The notes below the pieces were generated by a model. That model ran no database searches. It was not told where the DNA came from and was given only the letters and a program-made list of their open reading frames with translations. Below, one piece after another: positions 1-9,900 of a DNA stretch of 64,000 bases (position 1 is the first letter of the stretch; every line of letters starts with the position of its first letter). This DNA comes from Macrostomum hystrix (Eukaryota; Platyhelminthes; Macrostomidae). The stretch lies in NCBI GenBank assembly GCA_950097015.1, contig CATNEN010000030.1, positions 3,395,001 through 3,459,000 of the forward strand. The letters run 5' to 3'. Position numbers and translations under genes: made by a program.

Positions 1-167
1 ACTGATTTTGATCACAGAGCGGCTCATTTAAAGGGATACGAAAAAAAATGTATAAAATTTAATAATGCCTCTTAAATTGTCGCTTAACATGTTTTAACAA
101 GTAGGTCCTACCTAGGCTCAAATCGGGTTTGTACACTGTGATCAAAGGCACGGATCAGCAGCTCTGC

Positions 168-3100
168 TTAAACCTCTGGTCCGTTGTCTGGCTGCTCAAA
201 CTGACCCGCGTCCTCAGCAACGACCGCTGCGCCCGACTCATCGGCCCCTGAACCAGCCGCCGCTGCCGCGTCATCGCCGCCCGCCAGTTCCGCTTCACCG
301 TCAGCGCCGCCTTTTAGGGAAGGAAGTATATTTGAGAAATTCTCAACCGGCTGTTTCACGAACTCGCCATTCTCAAATCCAACAGCTTCGCCCTCGCTAT
401 TGCAAACCTCATTGAACACGTTTGCCTCTAGCGCCAAGGTCCCTAAGTTCGATTCCTTGGCGAGGCCACATTAATTTGGGGCACAGCCGCGAAGAGAAGG
501 CTTGAGGGCTTGTCGTGCAGTTTACGCCTTTGTGGGCCAACCTCCAAGGCACGGTGAAGTGCACACTGCCTGACGATGAGAAAGTCAGGGCAGATGTACA
601 CACCTATGTGAGTGTGTGTGTGCTCAGGAGTCAGCGAAATTGGCAGAATCGCCTCCTCGCTGGCTGCGGGTCTAGTGTCACCAAACGATGTGCTAAGCCC
701 GCAGCCCTACTGCAATTATTTTTTTATTAACCTCATTGAAGCCATTGCCCTGTCCATTGCCGATCTACTTGAATGCATCACTCGTCATTGACTGTCTTCG
801 CTTTTTTGGACCATTTCAAAAACCCAGTATGATGCCATTTTTCCAACCCCTGAGCTCTAGCCATTGGCTTTCAAGCCCCAGTATGCTCACCCGCGCCGTC
901 CTGATCTCCAGTCGCCGCAGTGTCACCCTCACCAGCCGCCTGCTTGTCGGCTTCCTCGTCGGCGCCCTCCGGAGTCAGGGTGTCCGGATTATAAAGCGAC
1001 ATCATGTCGCCCAGAATGCCGAACCTTTTTTAATGTGATTTAGCCAGAAAGTTGGACATCGTTTTAAATCTGTGGCAAGAAGCGCAAGTCCAAAACCATA
1101 ATAAAACTCACTTGACAGGGTCGGGCCTTGACTCGGCCTCCTTAGGTACAGCTGCCTCGTGGGAAAATCTAAAATTAGGATAAGGTTTTTCAAACAGCTA
1201 CTTTCATATATTTCTACTATGAGTAGCATGATCGTTCGGGAGCAATTTAGTAATTTATTACTACGAGTTTAGAAGTATAGATGATGCATTAGTAATGACA
1301 ATAATGACAGGATGGCTGCGGGTCTTGGCACATCATTGGTAACCATACGCCCACACGTATACTTGCATGACAAGCCCCAAAGCCTTCTCTCCGCTTCTGC
1401 GTCCCAAATGAATGCGTCCTCGCCGCGGAATCGAGCTCAGGGACCTTGACTGCTCACCTCACCACTCACTCCCCTAAATATTAAACTATTACTCGCATAA
1501 ACGTTATAAGCATTCTGGCAGCCTAGCATTGTCTAGACTCACTTCTCAAAGTCCCTCTTGGCGGTGTAGAGCCAGGACGCGCCCTCCTTGGGACGCGGCA
1601 GAATCGAAGTCAGTGCCGGGGACCGCTGACTGAAATTTGCGAGGTTCTTAAAAACATGATACCATTTTACTACTCGTGAGTAGAAATATTAGCAAACGCA
1701 TGCAAACGCAAAAATACGATAAACGATAGATTTTTTACATAAACAACTTACTTCACAATGTCGTTAATAGCGGGCCGTTTACTAAAAATGTAGGAGAAAA
1801 AATATTGGATTACAAATTATATTAGCCAAATGATTTAGAGAAACAAGCAAGCTACTCACGGGTGCATTCGCCTGTACTCAGCTGGTGTGACTTTGCGGTT
1901 CTTCTCGTTGCCATTCTCGTCTGTCTGAAAGTTCTTCTCTCGCATGGCCAAGTTGAAGGTGTCCGAGCGGAAAATTCTGTTCAAACAAAGGCTTGATTAG
2001 CTTTTTTTACTAGCCGTTGCTACCTTGAAATCCGACACCAAAAATTTGAATAAGACAGGGACTTTTTTCTGGCGATCTAGTGTGCTGGATTGGGAATCTG
2101 GAATGGGATCTGGTGTGCTGGATCGGGAATCTGGAATGGGATCTAGTGTGCTGGATTGGGAATCTGGAATGGGATCTAGTGTGCTGAATTGGGGATCTGG
2201 AATGGAATCAAGTGTGCTGGATAGGGGATCTGGAATGGGATCTAGTGTGCTGGATAGGGGATCTGGAATGGGATCTAGTGTGCTGGATAGGGGAACTGGA
2301 ATGGGATCTAGTGTGCTGGATAGGGGATCTGGAATGGGATCTAGTGTGCTGGATTGGGGAACTGGAATGGGATCTAGTGTGCTGGATTGGGTATCTGGAA
2401 TGGGATCTAGTGTGCTGGATTGGGGAACTGGAATGGGATCTAGTGTGCTGGATTGGGGAACTGGAATGGGATCTAGTGTGCTGGATTGGGGAACTGGAAT
2501 GGGATCTAGTGTGCTGGATTGTGGAACTGGAATGGGATCTAGTGTGCTGGATTGGGTATCTGGAATGGGATCTAGTGTGCTGAATTGGGGAACTGGAATG
2601 GAATCAAGTGTGCTGGATAGGGGATCTGGAATGGGATCAAGTGTGCTGGATTGGGGAACTGGAATGGGATCAAGTGTGCTGGATAGGGGATCTGGAATGG
2701 GATCAAGTGTGCTGGATTGGGGAGCTAGAGTGGGATCGAGGATTCTGGATCCCAGTCCCCAGCAATGGGATCGTGAAGGCGAGTTCGAGATCTCCCAAAG
2801 TTTGTGCTCAAGATTTGCATGTAGATCCATTGATAAAATATAGGGATCATGGATCAGGGAATCCTGCACCTATTTCTAAGCTTTCAAATATCACCAGATT
2901 ACCGCTCCCCCCCGATTTCTTCACCTGCCCATCTCCTTTTCGATTTTGTCAAATTCGCGCCGTTTAAAGGTTAGCCAGACCACGTAGCTGCAGAATGAGT
3001 ATAGGGTCTCAAACATCTCGCGGTCATTCCTTGTGGCCGACACCCTGGAATCGCCGGCCGCCATATGGTGGGTGCCACTGAGGCCTTGACCAAGGATCAG

Positions 3101-5378
3101 CACGCAGTAGGAGCGGCCAATCACCTTCTCTGTGCTGCTGACCTTCGCGCAGATGTCCTCGTACTCTTGAATCTCGCTGCGACTCTTGTGCACGTTGGCC
3201 GGGTAGATCTTGCAGTCCAGTGTCCGTTTCTCGAAGTACCAGTGAAAGTGCAACAGCAGTGTCATGAGGAAGTCGTCGAACGCCTTGGTGCTGCGGAATC
3301 GATTTCACATCTTAATTATAGAAATTTCCTAGTAGAAATACCTGGCTTTTTTCCCTGGGGAAAGACCACTGTAAGTGTAGTTCAAATACCCTAATTCTGC
3401 CTAATTCACGATAGCTCCCAAACCGAATGACCGATTCTCTTGAAAGTCTACTTACGATCAGCTAACTTTCAAATCCGTCCGAGTCAGCATCACCATTCAA
3501 CGATTCTTGTCGAAGGACAAACCCTGGTGACAAGGGAGCTGGGATCCTAGACGTCTACATTTTCATGGTCATTGGTTGAAAATTTTCGGCGATACAGAAA
3601 AAAATAAAAATCTGGGTATTTGAAAAACCCCGTTGATTTCTAGAGTTTTTCTAAGCTCTACGAAAACAGTTAAATTAAGGATTAAGGATTAATTAAATGG
3701 ATTAAGGATAATTAAGGATTCGTTAAATCATTAAAAACTGTTCTGCAAAGCACTTACAGGCGAATTTCTTGAAACCAGGGGGAGTTGACCTTCTGATTTG
3801 CTTCCTGCATCATAGCCAGCGCCACGCCTGGATGGGTTGAGAATGATAAACAAATCAGCCCTTCACCCTCCTAACTCAGCCATTCACCCTCTTACCTCAG
3901 CCCTTCACCCTCCTACCTCAGCCCTTCACCCTCCTACCTCAGCCCTTCACCCTCCTACCTCAGCCCTTCACCCTCCTACCTCAGCCCTTCACCCTCCTAC
4001 CTCAGCCCTTCACCCTCTTACCTCAGCCCTTCACCCTCCTACCTCAGCCCTTCACCCTCCTACCTCAGCCCTTCACCCTCTTACCTCAGCCCTTCACCCT
4101 CCTACCTCAGCCCTTCACCCTCTTACCTCAGCCCTTCACCCTCCTACCTCAGCCCTTCACCCTCCTTAAGTCAGCCCTTCACCCTCCTTAAGTCAGCCCT
4201 TCACCCTCCTTAAGTCAGCCCTTCACCCTCCTTAAGTCAGCCCTTCACCCTCCTACCTCAGCCCTTCACCCTCCTACCTCAGCCCTTCACCCTCCTTAAG
4301 TCAGCCCTTCACCCTCCTTAAGTCAGCCCTTCACCCTACTACCTCAGCGCTTAACCCTCTCCCTCCTACCTCATTCCTATAAAATCACGCTTTTTCTCCA
4401 ACTGACTCCCATTTGCTCGTTCTTACGTTTCACATCGGCCAGGGTTATGGCCCGATCCTCTTCTTCTCCATCTGCACCTTTGCCACCGGCTGCGCCGCCC
4501 TTTGACCGCTGCTGCTGCTGCTTGCCGCCGCGTCCGCCAGTGGCGCTGGGTGTTCGCCTGTCATTTCTGCCTCCCTTGGCACCGCCGGCACCTCCGCGCT
4601 TTCTAGCAGCTGACGATTTGTCCAGGGTGGGCAGTTGGCTAGAGCCGGCGCTGCGTTTTATTTTTAGTATTCCAAGGTGTCCGTTACATCCTTTAATTGT
4701 TCGAAAAAGTTGGAGTCATAAAAAATCGTTTTTTACCTGGGTCGAAAGTCCAATGTACTCTCATCCTCTTTCCAGTACCACATGCCTTTTGTAAGCACAA
4801 CGCTTCCACTTGAGCTCTAAAAATAGTAGGAATTAAAGTATGCGTGATCAGCTGTTAGGACTAATATTTATTTAAACTATCAATAAAATTTGAAAAAAAG
4901 TTCAAACTTTTTAGATCTGAGTAATCTAGACGTCTTATAATATCTTGAATGCTTTAACGCTTTTATGCAATATATTGATTTAAATTGTTATGGATATAAT
5001 GAAATTTTTTAAATCAGGTGCAGTAGAAGAAACAACCAGACATTAACCTATATAAAATTCGTTTTTTTATTTTAATATCAAAATGTTGTAATGATAAAAA
5101 ATCAAGTGTAATAATAAAATATTGTGTTTTCTATAGCCTTTTAAATAAAATTTTCTTTAGTTTTTCATAATATTAAATACAAAAATAAACGGAAAATAAT
5201 CACATTATACATACATCATGTAATATTCATACCATACTTGTATTATAAATATTGTATCAGAATTCATACAATATTGTCTAAAATTAAATTAAAAATTATA
5301 TCGTTCAAAACTAAGTTTTTGTCTGTATACTAAGGCATCATAAATATTTTTCCTTACCAACTCTTTCGCACTAGTCAT
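168..5378 (-). CDS. PPP1R36: PPP1R36-like protein phosphatase 1 regulatory subunit, 11 exons
   Basis: Exons, 5' to 3' on the minus strand: 5378-5358, 4816-4737, 4650-4427, 3827-3758, 3290-2925, 1976-1860, 1781-1752, 1629-1543, 1168-1112, 1024-891, 427-168. All junctions are GT-AG and phases agree, giving about 481 residues (human PPP1R36 is about 420). Landmarks: GMWYWKEDESTLDF near residue 20, a basic Gly/Gln-rich linker, ITLADVK near 105, FDDFLMTLLLHFHWYFEK, GRSYCVLILGQG with HHMA and SRVSAT, and NQRSPALTSILPRPKE near the C-terminus, all recalled as features of the PPP1R36 family. The family binds PP1 and is mostly expressed in testis and ciliated tissue. The C-terminal 90 residues are acidic and Ala/Gly-rich, without family similarity I recognise. 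The last exon begins inside a SINE, so its acceptor is the least certain junction. Introns carry two minisatellites and several dispersed repeats. Confidence 0.75.
417..728 (+). repeat. SINE A, tRNA-derived, with 12-bp target duplication
   Basis: About 310 bp, matching other family A copies here (9427, 13925, 33660, 53840). The head has a tRNA-like B-box (GTTCGATTCC) and the tail runs into a T-rich stretch. The 12-mer aacctcattgaa occurs at 405-416 and again at 729-740, an exact flanking duplication that marks retroposition. The tRNA-like 5' end is truncated compared with the 9427 copy. On the minus strand its head contains the AG used as acceptor for the last PPP1R36-like exon. Confidence 0.85.
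1312..1470 (-). repeat. SINE A fragment
   Basis: The stretch runs from a tail-like segment (ggctgcgggtcttggcacat) to a reverse-complemented tRNA-like head (gcggaatcgagctcaggg). It lies in an intron of the PPP1R36-like gene and lacks the central part of the element. Confidence 0.7.
2076..2738. repeat. Minisatellite, 33-bp unit, about 20 copies
   Basis: Units contain gtgtgctggat followed by a variable centre and ggaatgggatc. Because 33 is a multiple of three, both strands stay open for long stretches and produce spurious repetitive reading frames. The array lies in the PPP1R36-like intron between exons 2925-3290 and 1860-1976. Confidence 0.95.
3405..3640 (+). repeat. Dispersed repeat D, copy 1
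   Basis: Resembles 57185-57360 (both contain cacgatagctc, aatgaccgatt and agcgattcttg-like segments). Its tail, tctgggtatttgaaaaacccc, also resembles the unit of the minisatellite at 58140. No coding capacity seen; family unknown. Confidence 0.55.
3855..4365. repeat. Minisatellite, 21/22-bp unit
   Basis: Units read cagcccttcaccctcctacc, with a 22-bp variant carrying ttaagt. The 22-bp variants cluster in two blocks near 4160-4230 and 4290-4330, suggesting expansion after the length change. The array is intronic in the PPP1R36-like gene. Confidence 0.95.
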
Positions 5379-6975
5379 GGTGATGGCTTCTTTGTTGTGC
5401 AAAATATACTTACTCGCTATATAATCTTAATAAAATAGCAGGATCATCTGAAGTCAAAGCGAAATGGAGTCATGACACTTACGAATGAAAAGAACGCTAT
5501 GAAGATACAAATAAATTATTGTTTGGTAGAAATTAGAAAAGCCTCAGTTTTTTGTTTGTAAAAACTTAAGGGATTTTGCGAATTGATAATATTTTGTTAG
5601 TTCATGTATTAAAAATCAAACACCGAGAAAATTTAATCCTGTCTTATACGAGGATTACGATGCCGAGTGCTCACCAATAGCAATTTTGTCATGTCAGATC
5701 TATAGCCTACAAAATGTATCTATACACTAAAATGAGCATTTGAAAGGGCATATACAACTTTAGATGCTTTGTTTGATTGGGCACGTCAAGTTGTCAATAC
5801 TGATTGTCAAATACTAAGGCTTTTAATCGAGAAGCTAAGCAGGATTTAGTTTTTACTGTTGTTTTATTACTTTCCTTTGTGAAACATTTTATTGCATCAA
5901 TTTTCTATAGTATCGAACTCAAATATAATTGCGAACATCTCGTCGAGAAAAAAATTGTTTCTGGAATGTACTGACTTAAAGGCGACTGTATAGAGGTTAG
6001 TAAACTTTTTGTCAAGTAAATTAATTATCTGGTAATTTAAATTTAATTTACACTCTATCCCTCAATTCCTCTCCCAGTTTCACTTTAAAATATAGTTTTT
6101 GTGTTAAAAAACGCAACAATTTCGAAAATATGGGATTAAACTTGACTTATTATAAATCCAGGAGCAAAACTAAATATTAATCTAAATATTAGAATTTTTC
6201 CTTTTCCATCTAAATATGGCATAGCGCGAGTAAATTGTGCGCTGCGGCAGAACCGAAGAATGAGAGCATGAACCGATCAAATGAGCTAAATCTAACACGC
6301 AGAGCCGAAGTCCATCGATAAGAGATAGACGACGGCTTAGTCGCTTTGAGATCCAAGCACCATATGTGCTTTCATATCAATATCAATGTGAAGGGCAAGA
6401 AAAAATAGTTAAAAAGGCTCAGAGGCCAAGCTAGCTATACATTTAAAATCGAAGCTTATAGCCAGAGTAAATGCTGGGGTAGAAAAAATGTGCTATGCAA
6501 AACAGCTGGATCCCGGGATTGACAACTGGAACATTGTGCAGAACTGTGCAGATCTCGACTCAAGCCATTTATTGTCTCCCGTTGACAGTGAGTCGAGTGA
6601 CTTAATCAAACTGTGCTCAGCCCGAACCAACCGACTGCAGCGCCGGAAAGTTTTTGGGATTAACAACCTCTTCCCCCCTGCACCTCTTTGTAAGCTGAAA
6701 GAGAGAAACGGCAGCTCTTCCTATTGAACACAGCAATGGCAACTCCAGCTATTTGAACATTTTCGATGTAGATTTCTCAAGCGGCAGAGGGACGAACTTG
6801 CATAGAGGGGGCGGTTATTTAATATCGATTGAACTGCACAACCCCTAAACCCAAAAATTCCCAAAAATGCCATAAAAATAGAAGAACCAAGCCAAGTTTG
6901 TAAGCAGTTAGCTACCTCAAGCATAGTCTCAACAGGATCATAGAAAAATAGCTTCGCCTAGATCAACGGGTTAGA
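5379..6975. other. AT-rich intergenic region between divergent genes
   Basis: It separates the start of the PPP1R36-like gene (minus) from the LDLRAD2-like gene (plus), so it should hold promoter sequence for both. A 79-codon frame at 6488-6727 has no family resemblance I recognise and was not called. No tandem array or SINE seen. Confidence 0.5.
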
Positions 6976-9900
6976 ATGTCTGGCAGCTGTGCACTGTGGC
7001 TAGCTGCTGCTGTTTTTGTTACATTAACTGGCGGTGCCCATAGCTGGTATCAGCTGAGTAAGTGAGATCATTCTGTTCATGTCTTCATACTTATTGTATG
7101 AGTTCTTTCCGTTTTAAAATTTATATTTCAGTACAGAAATGTTCTTTTATTCAACATCACAGATTTTATCAAACAATCTTATCCTAGTTTGAAGACCCAC
7201 AAAGATTATTAGCTAGACTAACTAGACACCAACTTGGTAGCAAACAGGCCGAAGGTCGAAGTGTTTAGTCGTAGGAGAGTTCTGTCGATGGTCAACATCA
7301 GGTGCCAACATCAGGTCAGCTGGCAGTGAATGAAGCTCCGTCATGAGGATGACTTCAATGACGACGAAGCACGCCGATACTCAGCGGGCAGCAGAGGCAG
7401 GCATGCCGTCAGCCAGCCACTGCGTCCACCGCTGTCCACCAGGCTAGTCCAGAAGCATCTCCATGCGGGCAGGCGGACGGCCGCCGAGCAACTGAGCTCA
7501 GCCCAGCCGAGCTCCTGGTCCGCCGTTGTCGCCTCGATTCCTCCGCCGGATCGACGATAGACTCGCAGCCGCAGGGCGCATGTGTGCGCCGCACCAAACG
7601 GTGCCGAGAATCTGGCGACGCTGCGCCAGGCGGCCTCCGGAGGCGAGTGGGCCGCTTCTCCCTTCCGCCTATGAAGCCGCCGCCGACGCAGCTGCGCCGG
7701 CTCGCTCCACCAGTCGGCCAGCAGTTCGCCAGTGGCGCGCAGCACCAGCTGCAGGCGAACCAAAACTCGACTGTCCAGACCAGCGAGGCCGGCCCAGCAG
7801 CCGCGAGAGTCCCAGTAGCGCAGATCCTTGACGGACAATCGGCCAGAACGACGCCCGAGCCGCAGCGCCAGATCGATGTGGTCCCGGCTAGCGGAGTCGA
7901 CATCTCCCGCTGGCGCTTCCAGATAGCGCCAGAACAGGACGCCGTCAGTGCGCAGGCGAGCCTGGGGCAGGCAGCGCAGCGTCACGGCTGTCTGGCCGAT
8001 GAGGCGGCCGAGACGTGCCGATTTGGCGCCGTCGCGCAGCTCGAACAGCAGAGCCAGGTGCAGGTCTGTAGCCGTCAACAGCGCCTCGTCGAATTGATTG
8101 AACTCAAATGACTCTAGCCAGACCGGTTGGCAGGTTAGGATTCGAGCTCTGGTGCGCATCGGCAGCTCGTCTGGAGCCTTCAGGCTGGGCAGAAACTTCA
8201 GCGACACGTACGGACAGAGGTTGCCGCTGTTGGGCTGCAGGTCTGAGGCGCGAAACAGTTTCACCGTCAGCTTCTGCTGATGCGCCGAATAGTGAAAGCT
8301 GAGCAACAGTCGGCCCAATCCGGAGTCTTCTCCTGCGTTTGAAAGGAAATTTGTTGCATCTCCGACAATGACTAGCAGAAGGAAATACGGACTGACAAAT
8401 CAGCGGAGTGACAAAGCTACGGAGTGACACTGATATTGAGTGACAAAGCTACGGAGTGACAATGATATTGAGTGACAAAGCTACGGAGTGACACTGATAT
8501 TGAGTGACAAAGCTACGGAGTGACAATGATATTGAGTGACAAAGCTACGGAGTGACACTGATATTGAGTGACAAAGCTACGGAGTGACAATGATATTGAG
8601 TGACAAAGCTACGGAGTGACACTGATATTGAGTGACACTGATATTGAGTAACACTGATATTGAGTGACACTGATATTGAGTGACACTGATATTGAGTGAC
8701 ACTGATATTGAGTGACACTGATATTGAGTGACACTGATATTGAGTAACACTGATATTGAGTGACAAAGCTACGGAGTGACAAAGCTACGGAGTGACAAAG
8801 CTACGGAGTGACAAAGCTACGGAGTGACAAAGCTACGGAGTGACAAAGCTACGGAGTGACAAAGCTACGGAGTGACAAAGCTACGGAGTGACAAAGCTAC
8901 GGAGTGACAAAGCTACGGAGTGACAAAGCTACGGAGTGACAAAGCTACGGAGTGACAAAGCTACGGAGTGACAAAGCTACGGAGTGACAAGCTGCATCCG
9001 CGGCTCACCCAGCGTGTCGATGAGTCCCAGAGAGTCCAGCCGATGCAGCAGGGCAGCATCCTGGCAGCCGGGACGGCTGATGCGACCAACGGAGGCCGAA
9101 GCCGGTTCTCCTGAGGAGGTCACCGACGCGGTCGCCAAGCTGGAATCGTTTATGAGGGCCAGATTGAGAAACTCAGAGAAAACAGGAACTACAATTCAAC
9201 ATAAAAACCGCAGCCCAGATAGTTCAGCGCTAAATAATGCAGGGGCTTATTGTAGGAGTGAAGAGCGCCAGAAACAAAAACAGGATAAACAATGAAAAAT
9301 GAGATGGCAGAGGTTAAGAATGCGCAGGTGAGCTGTGCTTAGGCTCATTGGCTCTCTCGCAAATTATGTAATCGAGGTCAGGCAGCAAAAATTTCTGGCC
9401 AGTTTTTAGTTTCCAGTTGGGTAGGGGTTGGTGGCAGAGCGGTTAACGCGTTTGCCTCTCGCACCAAGGTCCCTAAGCTCGATTCCGCGGCGAGGCCACA
9501 TTCATTTGCGCCCTTAAGGGCCAACCTCCAAGGCACAATGAGAGTGTACACTGCCTGACAATGAGAAAGTTAGGGCAGATGTACACACCTGTTTGACCGA
9601 GTGCCTGCGTACGGTATCTGTGTGCGTGTGTGCTAAGGAGTCAGCGAAAGGGGCAGAATTGCCTCCTCGCTGGCTGCAGGTCTAGTGTCACCAAATGATG
9701 AGACATTGCCCGCAGCCTCCTGCAACTGCAAGTATACTTACTTACCTACTAGCCCAGTTGGACAAGATGTACAGCCAGCTATTGCGCTTCGCTTCCAAAA
9801 GCTGTGTACAGCTCTTCAGTCTATGGACTGATGAGGCCGTCACAACCGCCAAAAAATTCTCCTTGGCTGAGATTCGAACTCCCGACCTCTTGGTCAGAAT

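Noticed and set aside
1997-2869. Repetitive open frames of 270-290 residues on both strands
   Set aside because: Produced by the 33-bp intronic minisatellite; open on both strands, as expected for a tandem array.
6488-6727. 79-residue plus-strand frame with a poly-charged end
   Set aside because: No homology recognised, no splice or signal context, and short enough to occur by chance.
7526-8111. Long plus-strand frames of 100-175 residues
   Set aside because: Shadows of the GC-rich C2 exon on the opposite strand.
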